NCBI RefSeq assembly: GCF_003254575.1
Contig: NZ_QJUA01000043.1
Coordinates: 1-48,039 of the forward strand
Direction: 5' to 3'
Source: Mycobacterium kyogaense
GTDB taxonomy: Bacteria > Actinomycetota > Actinomycetes > Mycobacteriales > Mycobacteriaceae
Length of the DNA: 48,039 nucleotides
This document shows positions 33,344 to 41,190 of the stretch, in pieces. Made by a program: the position numbers and the translations under genes. The number at the start of each line of letters is the position of its first letter. Positions within the stretch are counted from its first letter, which is position 1. The notes beneath the pieces were generated by a model. It made no database searches and had not been told where the DNA came from. It was given only the letters and a program-made list of their open reading frames with translations.

Positions 33344-35329
33344 TCACGGCCCGGTCGGAGCCAGCCCCGTATAGGGCGGATTGACGGGCTCCGGGATGGG
33401 CAGACCGCACCGGGCGAGCTCGTACAACGGCACCCGGTCGATGCGGTAGCGGGTGTACTCCGCGGCGTGAACGACGTTGGACAGGAATCGCCGAATCCCC
33501 ATCGGCGCGCGGATCGCCTCGAGGACCTTGTCGGTCTCCGGGCACTTCAGTGCGGCCTCGGCCTGCCGAATCCAGTCCTCGTCCAGATACGGCGGAATCC
33601 ACGGCGGTTCCTTCAGGAAGGGGCCCTCGGCCACCGCCCAGTCGGGGAACAGGTTCTTGTCGTGGCCGATCCGGCCGTCGGTCAGACGCGCGGTGTGCGC
33701 GGCCAACGGGTTGGCCAGTCCGATCTGGTCGATGACGCGGACGTCCAGACCGACGTTCATGCCGAGCATGCCGAGGTTGGTGAAGAACACCGTGTGCGGT
33801 CCGACATAGCCGCCCACCGCCGCTGCGCGGACCTCCGGAGGCGGCGGCAGCGCGGGCACCACGTCCCAGCGGTCGTAGTTGCCCGACGGCAGCAGCAGCG
33901 CCCCGTCGGGAGTGTTCGCGATCGCGGTCAGCACGGCCCGCATCCGCGGGTAGTCCAGATAGTCGGCCGCTGTGAGCGGGTGGGCGTGCCCCGTGGCCTG
34001 CGAGTAGAACCGGCGCTCGTCGACGATGCCGCTGTAGGTGACCCGGGTGGCATCCGCCCCCAGGCCCGGCGAATTGGCCGCCCACAGCGCCCATCCCGCC
34101 ACGGCCAGCCACAGCACCGCCGTGGCCCCGGCGTAGAGGTACCCGGCGCCGCGGGCCATCCGGGTGCGATCGGGCAGCAGCAGCGGGATCACCGCCACCG
34201 GGGCCAGCAGACAGAACATCGGGGTCAGCAGCACCCGGCCGTGCATGAAGTCACCGCCCTGCCGGATCCAGTACACCGCCTGCAGCAGGCCCGACACGAG
34301 CATGAACGCCACCACCGCGGGCGGGCTCTGCACGGTGCGGGCCAGCCAGCCGGCCTGCCGCGTCGTGCCGCGCTGCACCCATTGGGGCCGACCGCGCAGC
34401 AGCAGCACCATCAGACCGAGCCCGATCAGCAGAATCGCCGGCGCCCACAGCAGGTAGGGCCGGTTGAAGTTCGCGAGGTACACGAAACCCTGGTCCCACT
34501 TGGCGCCCGAGGCGTCCTTGGCCAACGCGGTTCCGGGCACCAGCAGTCCGTAGTAACCCATCCGGAAGATCTGATAAGCCACCGGAATCAGGCCGCCGGC
34601 GACGACGAGGATCAGCCGGGCGGTCCAGCCGGTGGTGGCGATGAGCATCATCACCAGTGCGACGCCGCCGATCAGTGCCAACTCGGGACGCACCAGCACC
34701 GAGAACCCCGCGACGAACGCGAGCGCGATCTGGAATCCGCGGGATGCGCCGCCGTGGCGCGGGGCCTGCGACCAGCACACCATCATCCACCACAGCAGGC
34801 CGAGATAGGCCAGCACCAAACCGTTTTCGAGCCCGGAGGTGGCGAAGTCACGCGCCGGCGGAACAGCGATATACGCGAGCGCACCCGCGGGCAGGAAGAT
34901 CGCGCGCCGGCCGCCGAGCCCCGGGGCGTAGAGCCGCGCGGTGCCCAGCATGACCAGGACCACGCCGAGCACACTGAGCACGAGAGCCAGCGTGAGCGCG
35001 ACGTATTCGAGCCGGGCCGATCCGGAGACGAACCCGCCGAGCGTCACCAGATAGGACCACGCGGTCGAGGTGTTGGCCTCGACCCGCTCACCGGCGTTGA
35101 ACACCGGACCGTTGCCCGCCAACAGGTTTCGCACCGTCCGCAGCACGATCAGGCCGTCGTCGGCGATCCACCGGCGCTGCCAGGCGCCCCAGCCGAACAG
35201 CGCGGCCACCGCGATCACGCTCACCCACAGGCTGATCCGCACCCACGGGTGGTACGGGAAGGCCGGCCAGCGGTTCAGCCGGTCGGCCGCTGCGGAGGTG
35301 ACGCGCTCAGCTGAAGAAGATTGCGGCAC
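33344..35329 (-). CDS. aftB: Terminal beta-(1->2)-arabinofuranosyltransferase AftB
   Basis: A 661-residue GT-C membrane enzyme that adds the final beta-1,2-linked arabinose to which mycolates are attached. About ten helices follow the cytosolic N-terminus. The GT-C Asp pair is at 57-58 (WIADDGLIVLRTVRN), followed by EANTSTAWSYL. The soluble C-terminal part includes LPSGNYDRWD and the Pro-rich ending. GTG 35329 overlaps the end of ubiA by 23 bases; no later ATG or GTG precedes the first helix, so the overlap is probably real. It is the last gene of the glf-glfT2-PAP2-ubiA unit. Confidence 0.93.
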   Translation of the reverse strand: MPQSSSAERVTSAAADRLNRWPAFPYHPWVRISLWVSVIAVAALFGWGAWQRRWIADDGLIVLRTVRNLLAGNGPVFNAGERVEANTSTAWSYLVTLGGFVSGSARLEYVALTLALVLSVLGVVLVMLGTARLYAPGLGGRRAIFLPAGALAYIAVPPARDFATSGLENGLVLAYLGLLWWMMVCWSQAPRHGGASRGFQIALAFVAGFSVLVRPELALIGGVALVMMLIATTGWTARLILVVAGGLIPVAYQIFRMGYYGLLVPGTALAKDASGAKWDQGFVYLANFNRPYLLWAPAILLIGLGLMVLLLRGRPQWVQRGTTRQAGWLARTVQSPPAVVAFMLVSGLLQAVYWIRQGGDFMHGRVLLTPMFCLLAPVAVIPLLLPDRTRMARGAGYLYAGATAVLWLAVAGWALWAANSPGLGADATRVTYSGIVDERRFYSQATGHAHPLTAADYLDYPRMRAVLTAIANTPDGALLLPSGNYDRWDVVPALPPPPEVRAAAVGGYVGPHTVFFTNLGMLGMNVGLDVRVIDQIGLANPLAAHTARLTDGRIGHDKNLFPDWAVAEGPFLKEPPWIPPYLDEDWIRQAEAALKCPETDKVLEAIRAPMGIRRFLSNVVHAAEYTRYRIDRVPLYELARCGLPIPEPVNPPYTGLAPTGP

Positions 35330-36233
35330 CGATGGTCCCGATCCACGCCAGCAGCAGTAGCTGCAGAACCCGGTCCTTCAGCGCGATCTCCTCGGGTTCT
35401 CCGGCCAGTCCACCGTCGACGTCGACGGCGTAGCGAAGGATCGCGATGGTGATGGGGATGATCGTGATCGCGTACCACGAGGCGTTGGCGCCGTCGCGTT
35501 CGAAGGCCCACAGGCTGTAGCAGACCACCATCGCCGTCGCCGCCACCGTCCACACGAACCTCAGATAGGACGCGGTGTAGCTCTCCAGCGACTTGCGGAT
35601 CTTGGCGCCGGTGCGTTCTGCCAGTTGCAGTTCCGCATAGCGCTTCCCGGCCACCATGAACAGCGAGCCGAACGTCATCACCAGCAGGAACCACTGCGAC
35701 AGCGGGATGCCCGCGGCGGCACCGCCGGCGATGGCGCGGATCAGGTAGGCCGACGAAACGATGCAGATGTCCAGCACCGCTTGGTGTTTCAGACCGAAGC
35801 AGTAGGCGAGTTGCATCGCGATGTACACGGCGATGACCACGACCAGGTTGGGCGAGGCGAGGAAGGAGATCCCGAGCGACGCCGCCCCGAGGACCACCGC
35901 CAGCGTGTAGGCCAGCCACGGCGGAACCACCCCTGCGGCGATGGGCCGAAACCTCTTGGTCGGGTGCGCACGGTCGGCCTCGACGTCACGCGAGTCGTTG
36001 ACCAGGTAGATGCACGAGGCCGCCATGGAGAACGCCACGAACGCGATGACGATGTTGATCGCCATCTGGTCGTAGTCGTAGCGGGCGGTGCCACCGAACG
36101 CCGCGATCGGAGCGGCCAGCACGAGGAGATTCTTCACCCACTGCCGCGGCCGGATCGCCTTGATGATGCCCGCGGGCAGGCTCTTGGGCGGTCCGGCTGA
36201 CGATCCCGTCTCGCGGACCTGGGATGTACTCAT
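35307..36233 (-). CDS. ubiA: Decaprenyl-phosphate phosphoribosyltransferase UbiA
   Basis: A 308-residue UbiA-superfamily membrane transferase that joins phosphoribose pyrophosphate to decaprenyl phosphate, giving 5'-phospho-decaprenyl-phosphoryl ribose, the entry step of the DprE1/E2 pathway. The first Asp-rich motif NDSRDVEAD is at residues 79-87, and about nine helices are visible. Match to M. tuberculosis Rv3806c is strong, including IRPRQWVKNLLV. ATG 36233 overlaps the stop of the PAP2 gene by four bases, which links the synthase to the phosphatase that should act next. Confidence 0.95.
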   Translation of the reverse strand: MSTSQVRETGSSAGPPKSLPAGIIKAIRPRQWVKNLLVLAAPIAAFGGTARYDYDQMAINIVIAFVAFSMAASCIYLVNDSRDVEADRAHPTKRFRPIAAGVVPPWLAYTLAVVLGAASLGISFLASPNLVVVIAVYIAMQLAYCFGLKHQAVLDICIVSSAYLIRAIAGGAAAGIPLSQWFLLVMTFGSLFMVAGKRYAELQLAERTGAKIRKSLESYTASYLRFVWTVAATAMVVCYSLWAFERDGANASWYAITIIPITIAILRYAVDVDGGLAGEPEEIALKDRVLQLLLLAWIGTIGAAIFFS

Positions 36234-36757
36234 CGCGATCCTCCTTCGAGCACCTCGGCGGCTCTGGCGACCACGCCGGCGACGGCCGTGCCGACGGCGA
36301 CCCCGGCGACCACGTCGCTCGGATAGTGCACGCCGAGCACCAAGCGCGACAACGCCATCGGCGGGACCAGCAGGGCGGGCAGCGGCAGTCCGGTGGGACG
36401 GGCCAGCAGCACCGCGGCCGCAGCGGTCGACGTGGCGTGCGCCGACGGGAAGCTGAGCCGGCTGGGGGTGCCGACGTTCACCGCGATCGCCGGATGATGG
36501 GGGCGGGCACGACGAACGATGCGCTTGATCAGGACTGCGGCGGCGTGCGCGGCGAACGCCCCGACACCCGCTGTGACGTACTGCCGTCGCCGGGCCGGCA
36601 CCAGCCACGCACCGAGCGCGGCGACGGCGAGCCAGCCGAGGCTGTGCTCACCGAAGTGGGACAGCGCCCGCGCCGCCGGCAGCACGCCCGGCTTTTCGGC
36701 CACCGCGGACTGCACGGCCACCAGCACGGCATCCTCGCCGCGCGGGGTCTCAACCAC
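36230..36757 (-). CDS. PAP2-type phosphatase (Rv3807c-like, candidate DPPR phosphatase)
   Basis: A 175-residue membrane phosphatase with all three PAP2 signature parts: KRIVRRARP (78-86), SFPSAH (102-107) and SR with HYPSD (137-147). It is thought to remove the 5'-phosphate from the UbiA product before DprE1 acts; the gene order (directly upstream of, and overlapping, ubiA) supports this, but proof must come from biochemistry. GTG 36757 (MVETPRGED) overlaps the end of glfT2 by eight bases. Confidence 0.9.
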   Translation of the reverse strand: MVETPRGEDAVLVAVQSAVAEKPGVLPAARALSHFGEHSLGWLAVAALGAWLVPARRRQYVTAGVGAFAAHAAAVLIKRIVRRARPHHPAIAVNVGTPSRLSFPSAHATSTAAAAVLLARPTGLPLPALLVPPMALSRLVLGVHYPSDVVAGVAVGTAVAGVVARAAEVLEGGSR

Positions 36758-38702
36758 GGCCGGTTTCTGAGCTGGAACTCTCGAGCAGCACGCTCTCCCA
36801 CTTCTGCGTGCTGGTCAGCATCGGCAGCGCGGAGCGGTACACCTTGCGCATCTTGGCGAACTTCCGAGACAGCAGCGCCTGCCGTTTGAGTGACTCGCGC
36901 AGCAGCTCGAACATCTTCTCGCGGTCCCGCTGGCGGTAGACCACACCGCGGCCGTCGGCGGTGGTCACGGTGACCCCGTCGACGTTGCACAGTGAGAACC
37001 ACCGCGCGTCCTGGGTGGCGACGTTGACCTGCGGACGCTGGTGGTGTTCGGGGTCGTGGGGCTTGAGCTGGTGCACCACGCCGCGGCCCAGCCGCAGCGA
37101 GATCGCGACCGGGTTCGTCGGGATCTCCACCTTCTTGCGCCAGCGCTTGTCCGACGGGGTGGGCAGCGTCGTGGCGCTGGGCAGGACGACCGCGTCGGGG
37201 TATTCCTGACGCATCGCACGGACGTCGGGCAGCGAGGACTCCAGGATCGAGAAGAGGCGCTCAGGCCCGGCGAGGAAATCATCCATCGCCTTGTTCTGGA
37301 TGGCGACTGTCGAATATTCAAGGCAGAGAAGATGTTTCAGCGTCGCCTTCAGATGGCTACGCAACAGCCCGCGGATGTTGCCGTCCCAGTGCAGGGCCGC
37401 CACGATCAGTCGGTTGCGCAGGTGGAAGTAGGCCTGCCAGTCGATCGCGTCGTCCTTGTCGCTCCACGCCATGTGCCAGATCGCTGCCCCCGGCAGCGTC
37501 ACCGTGGGGTAGCCGTGCTCACCGGCGCGCAGGCCGTAGTCGGCGTCGTCCCACTTGATGAACAGCGGTAGCGGCTGGCCCAGCTCCTCGGCGACCTGGC
37601 GCGGGATCATGCACATCCACCAGCCGTTGTAGTCGACATCGATGCGACGGTGCAGCAGCCGGCTGCGGTACTCGTCCTCGTCGTTGAGCGGGTACTTGGC
37701 GAAGTTGTGGTCGTACTCGGTGTTGACCGCACCGGTCCACATGAAGTTCTCGGAATCGACCATCTCGCCCATCACATGCAGGTGGCTGGGCTCCTGCAGG
37801 TTGAGCATCTGGCCGCCGACCAGAGTCGGCACCTTGGCGAAGCGATTCATCGCCAGGGCCCGCAGGATCGAATCGGGTTCGATCCGGATGTCGTCGTCCA
37901 TGAACAGGATCTGTTCGCAGTCGGTGTTCTTCAGCGCCTCGTACATCACGCGGCTGTAGCCGCCCGATCCGCCGAGGTTCGGCTGATTGTGGATCGACAG
38001 ACGATTGCCCAGGGCGGCGGCGGCCTCGGCGAAACCCGGGTGGTCCTTGGCCTTCTTGGTGCCCTGGTCGGAGACGATCACGGCGCTGATCACCTCGTCG
38101 ACCAGCGGATCGGATGTCAGTGCCGCCAGAGCGCTGACGCAGTCCGAGGGCCGGTTGAACGTCGGGATGCCGACGGCGACGTTCGCGCGGCCGGGCGCCG
38201 GGATGGGCGCGTACCAGCCCGCGTGGTGCAGGGTCGTCGCGGAATCGGTGGTGATGTCGAACCAGATCCAGCCGCCGTCTTCGAACGGGGTGAGGTCGAT
38301 CTCGAACTCGGCCACCGCGGGCTCGTCGCCACTACTGACGACGGGGGCGCCGCCGACGGTGATCCGGGCACCGGTGGCCTTGCTGCGGTAGACGTCGACG
38401 CGGGCGCTGCCGGTGAGCTCGACCCGCAGCACGACGCTCTCCAGGATCGACCAGCGCCGCCAGTAGCTGGCCGGGAACGCGTTGAAGTACGTCGCGAACG
38501 ACACCTCGGATTCGGTGCCGATCTCCAAAGTGGTGCGGGTGGGCGCGTGTGCGCGCCGGGCGTTGGTCTCCGACTCCTCGATGTAGAGCTTGCGGACGTC
38601 GAGCGGCTCGCCGGGTCGCGGCAGGATCACCCGAGCCAGCGGGCTGACCGCCTGAGATTGACCCGGGGCGAGTGCGCCGGACGGAATGTCGCTGGTTGTC
38701 AT
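36750..38702 (-). CDS. glfT2: Galactofuranosyltransferase GlfT2
   Basis: A 650-residue bifunctional GT2 enzyme that polymerises galactan with alternating beta-1,5 and beta-1,6 linkages from UDP-galactofuranose. The N-terminal beta domain (about 1-170) precedes the GT-A domain, with the metal-binding DDD at 269-271 (FMDDDIRIEPDS). The catalytic WDDADYGLR and acceptor-site HMAWSDKDD follow. The C-terminal helical domain includes RYRQRDR-like basic stretches for membrane contact. Alignment is about 13 residues longer at the N-terminus than in M. tuberculosis. ATG 38702 overlaps the glf stop by four bases. Confidence 0.95.
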   Translation of the reverse strand: MTTSDIPSGALAPGQSQAVSPLARVILPRPGEPLDVRKLYIEESETNARRAHAPTRTTLEIGTESEVSFATYFNAFPASYWRRWSILESVVLRVELTGSARVDVYRSKATGARITVGGAPVVSSGDEPAVAEFEIDLTPFEDGGWIWFDITTDSATTLHHAGWYAPIPAPGRANVAVGIPTFNRPSDCVSALAALTSDPLVDEVISAVIVSDQGTKKAKDHPGFAEAAAALGNRLSIHNQPNLGGSGGYSRVMYEALKNTDCEQILFMDDDIRIEPDSILRALAMNRFAKVPTLVGGQMLNLQEPSHLHVMGEMVDSENFMWTGAVNTEYDHNFAKYPLNDEDEYRSRLLHRRIDVDYNGWWMCMIPRQVAEELGQPLPLFIKWDDADYGLRAGEHGYPTVTLPGAAIWHMAWSDKDDAIDWQAYFHLRNRLIVAALHWDGNIRGLLRSHLKATLKHLLCLEYSTVAIQNKAMDDFLAGPERLFSILESSLPDVRAMRQEYPDAVVLPSATTLPTPSDKRWRKKVEIPTNPVAISLRLGRGVVHQLKPHDPEHHQRPQVNVATQDARWFSLCNVDGVTVTTADGRGVVYRQRDREKMFELLRESLKRQALLSRKFAKMRKVYRSALPMLTSTQKWESVLLESSSSETGRG

Positions 38703-39916
38703 CTGTCTGTCTCCTCGACCAGCGGCGCACCGTCACGTAGATGCGGCGCCAGCGTGTTGTCGTACATGTTGAGCGCGCTGGCGATCGCCATGTGCATGTC
38801 CAGGTACTGGTAGGTGCCCAGTCGCCCGCCGAAAAGCACCTTCGCCGAAGCGGTCTCGGCCTTGGCCCGGGTGCGGTAGGACGCCAGCAGCGCACGGTCG
38901 GACTCGGTGTTGATCGGGTAGTAGGGCTCGTCGTCGGCCTCGGCGAACCGCGAGTACTCCCGCATGATCACCGTCTTGTCGGTCGGGTAGGCCCGCTCGG
39001 GATGGAAGTGCCGGAACTCGTGGATACGGGTGAACGGCACGTCACCGTCGTTGTAGTTCATCACCGGGGTGCCCTGGAAATCTCCGGTCGGCAGCACCTC
39101 GAGGTCGAAATCCAGCGTGCGCCAGCCCAGCCGACCTTCGCTGTAGTCGAAGTAGCGGTCCAGCGGGCCGGTGTAGACGACCGGCGCATCGGGGTTGGCG
39201 GCCCGCAGCTCATCGCGCACGTCGAACCAGTCGGTGTCCAGACGGACCTCGATCCGCTCGTCGGCGGCCATGTTCTCCAGCCATGCGGTGTACCCGTCGA
39301 CCGGCAGACCTTCATAGGTGTCGTTGAAGTACCGGTTGTCGAAGGTGTAGCGCACCGGCAGCCGGTTGATTGTCGAGGCGGGCAGCTCCTTCGGATCGGT
39401 CTGCCACTGCTTGGCGGTGTAGTCCTTGACGAATGCCTCGTACAGGGGGCGACCGATCAGCGAGATCGCCTTCTCCTCGAGGTTCTGCGCGTCGGCGGTA
39501 TCGATCTCGCCCGACTGCTCGGCGATCAGCGCGCGCGCTTCGTCGGGGGTGAAGTAGCGGCCGAAGAACTGGCTGACCAGCCCCAGCCCCATCGGGAACT
39601 GGTAGGCCTGCCCGTTGTGCAGGGCGAAGACCCGATGCTGATAGCCGGTGAAGTCGGTGAACTGCCGCACGTAGTCCCACACCCGCTGGTTCGAGGTGTG
39701 GAAGAGGTGCGCGCCGTAGCGGTGCACCTCGATACCGGTCTGCGGCTCTGCTTCGGAGTACGCGTTGCCGCCCAGGTGGGAACGCCGGTCGAGGACCAGG
39801 ACCCGCTTGTCGAGCTGGGTGGCCACCCGCTCGGCGATCGTCAGGCCGAAGAACCCGGAGCCGACGACATAGAGGTCGAAGGCACCTTCGGGTGAGCGGG
39901 AATCAGAGGAGAACAT
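38699..39916 (-). CDS. glf: UDP-galactopyranose mutase Glf
   Basis: A 405-residue flavoenzyme that interconverts UDP-galactopyranose and UDP-galactofuranose, making the substrate for GlfT2. The N-terminal FAD motif is DLYVVGSGFFGLTIAERV. HRYGAHLFHTSN, the mobile-loop region and the C-terminal GRLGTYQYLDM are those of mycobacterial Glf. ATG 39916 (MFSSDSRSPEG) adds a short tail before the FAD strand compared with M. tuberculosis (399 residues). It is the first gene of the minus-strand galactan/arabinan unit, divergent from erp. Confidence 0.96.
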   Translation of the reverse strand: MFSSDSRSPEGAFDLYVVGSGFFGLTIAERVATQLDKRVLVLDRRSHLGGNAYSEAEPQTGIEVHRYGAHLFHTSNQRVWDYVRQFTDFTGYQHRVFALHNGQAYQFPMGLGLVSQFFGRYFTPDEARALIAEQSGEIDTADAQNLEEKAISLIGRPLYEAFVKDYTAKQWQTDPKELPASTINRLPVRYTFDNRYFNDTYEGLPVDGYTAWLENMAADERIEVRLDTDWFDVRDELRAANPDAPVVYTGPLDRYFDYSEGRLGWRTLDFDLEVLPTGDFQGTPVMNYNDGDVPFTRIHEFRHFHPERAYPTDKTVIMREYSRFAEADDEPYYPINTESDRALLASYRTRAKAETASAKVLFGGRLGTYQYLDMHMAIASALNMYDNTLAPHLRDGAPLVEETDR

Positions 39917-39976
39917 CGGCAGCAAGGGTATCTGACGGCGGGTGCCCGCCCCGCGGTGGCGCAACGGCGGAGGTCG

Positions 39977-40004
39977 CGATTAGCTCACGATTCCATATCG
40001 TCAC
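39977..40004 (-). promoter_or_regulatory. glf: Possible glf promoter
   Basis: In the 177-base gap between glf and erp, the minus strand shows GTGACG (40004-39999) and TAATCG (39982-39977) spaced by 16 bases. A small inverted repeat ACGAT-N5-ATCGT (39987-40001) overlaps the spacer. The region must also contain the erp promoter; I could not place it. Confidence 0.25.
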
Positions 40005-40093
40005 TCTGGTCCCACTAGTCACATCAGTACCATCAAACGCGTACGACAAATCCGCGATCTACCGCCTGTAGTCCATGTATTGAGGAGACTTCC

Positions 40094-41059
40094 GTGCCGA
40101 ACCGACGTCGCCGCCGGCTCTCGACAGCCCTGAGCACAGTCGCCGCTCTGGCCGTCGCAGGTCCCGTTGCAGTTGTCGCCACCACCCAGCTGACCTCGCC
40201 GTCCCCGCAGCCGCAGCACCGCGAGTTCCGTCAGGCCGCCACCATCACCGATCTGCCCGGCGAGCTGATCTCCGCGCTGTCGCAGGGCCTTTCGCAGTTC
40301 GGCATCAACCTGCCCCCGCTGCCCACCGGCCTGCTGACCGGCACCGGAGCCAGCTCACCCACCACCCTGTCGCCCGGCCTGGGCACCGGACTGGGTACCG
40401 GCCTGGGTTCTGCGGGCCTCGGCACCCCGTCGCTGACCGACCCAGGCCTGGCCAATCCCGCGCTGACCAGCCCGATCGGTGCCACCCCGTCGCTGACCGA
40501 CCCGGCACTCAGCTCGCCCGGCCTGACCACACCGTCGCTGACCACTCCTGGGCTCACGACGCCGTCGCTGACCGATCCCGCGCTGACCGCACCCGGACTC
40601 ACGACGCCGTCGCTGACCACGCCGGCCGGGCTCACCACCCCGGGGCTGAGCACTCCGCCGGCGCTGACCGACCCCGTGCTCGGCGCGGCCCCGATCTCGA
40701 CGTCGGGGCTCACGGGCGCGGGCGAGGTGCCGATCTCTGCGCCCGTCGGACTCGATCCGGCGCTCGGCACGGGCTACCCGATCCTGGGCGACCCGTCGCT
40801 GGCCGCCACCCAGCCGGTGGCCTCCAGCAGCGGCGGCCTGCTCGGTGACCTGACCAGCGCGGCCAACTCGCTGGGCGCGGGAGAAGCCATCGACTTGCTC
40901 AAAGGCGTGCTGATGCCGGCGATCATGTCCGCGGTCAAGCCCCCCGCCGCAGCGGCGGCCGCCGCACCCGCGGCAGCGGTCGACGCGGCCAGCGCGGCTG
41001 CTGCCCCGGCCCAGGCCGGGCTCGGGGCCGCCGAAGCGGCGCTCGACGCCGGCGCCTGA
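40094..41059 (+). CDS. erp: Exported repetitive protein Erp (PirG)
   Basis: A 321-residue secreted surface protein that affects envelope integrity and virulence in mycobacteria. A basic start (PNRRRRRLSTALS) leads into a signal-like hydrophobic stretch to about residue 30. The conserved N-terminal domain holds ITDLPGELISALSQGLSQFG. Residues about 112-196 are degenerate pentapeptides of the P-x-L-T-x type (PGLTT, PSLTD, PALTA). A conserved C-terminal domain with EAIDLLKGVLMPAIM ends in an Ala-rich tail. Two conserved ends with a variable repeat middle match Erp proteins. GTG 40094 has GGAG six bases upstream. Confidence 0.93.
   Translation: MPNRRRRRLSTALSTVAALAVAGPVAVVATTQLTSPSPQPQHREFRQAATITDLPGELISALSQGLSQFGINLPPLPTGLLTGTGASSPTTLSPGLGTGLGTGLGSAGLGTPSLTDPGLANPALTSPIGATPSLTDPALSSPGLTTPSLTTPGLTTPSLTDPALTAPGLTTPSLTTPAGLTTPGLSTPPALTDPVLGAAPISTSGLTGAGEVPISAPVGLDPALGTGYPILGDPSLAATQPVASSSGGLLGDLTSAANSLGAGEAIDLLKGVLMPAIMSAVKPPAAAAAAAPAAAVDAASAAAAPAQAGLGAAEAALDAGA
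40427..40681 (+). repeat. Coding repeats of Erp (pentapeptide P-x-L-T-x)
   Basis: About 16-17 imperfect 15-base units encode Pro-x-Leu-Thr/Ser-x. The wording CCGTCGCTGACC recurs several times. Two units are one residue longer (PAGLTT, PPALTD), showing slippage or drift. Repeat number and sequence differ among mycobacterial species. Confidence 0.85.
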
Positions 41060-41080
41060 TCGACTCCAGCCACCCACGAC

Positions 41081-41118
41081 GACGGCACCGCAGAAGCCAC
41101 GAGCTCTGCGGTGCCGTC
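41081..41118 (+). terminator. Hairpin terminator after erp
   Basis: GACGGCACCGCAGA (41081-41094) and TCTGCGGTGCCGTC (41105-41118) form a perfect 14-bp stem with a 10-base loop, starting 21 bases past the erp stop. No U tract follows; the downstream sequence is instead an 8-base tandem repeat. Mycobacterial terminators often lack the U tract. Confidence 0.7.
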
Positions 41119-41126
41119 GGCGCGTC

Positions 41127-41150
41127 TGCGTGTCTGCGTGTCTGCGTGTC
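41127..41150. repeat. Tandem octamer TGCGTGTC x3
   Basis: TGCGTGTC occurs three times head to tail at 41127-41134, 41135-41142 and 41143-41150, directly after the erp hairpin and 40 bases before the amidase start. A short tandem of this kind can change copy number by slippage and so alter the spacing to the next gene. Confidence 0.8.
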
Positions 41151-41190
41151 GGAACACCAGTAACAGCTGACACATACGTAACATCAGCCC

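Noticed and set aside
33467..35314. 615-codon plus-strand frame opposite aftB
   Set aside because: Low-complexity Arg/His/Gln-rich translation without hydrophobic segments; AftB on the other strand has all GT-C features.
40427..40681. CRISPR-like array
   Set aside because: The repeats are 15 bases, in frame and coding for Erp pentapeptides, with no spacers.
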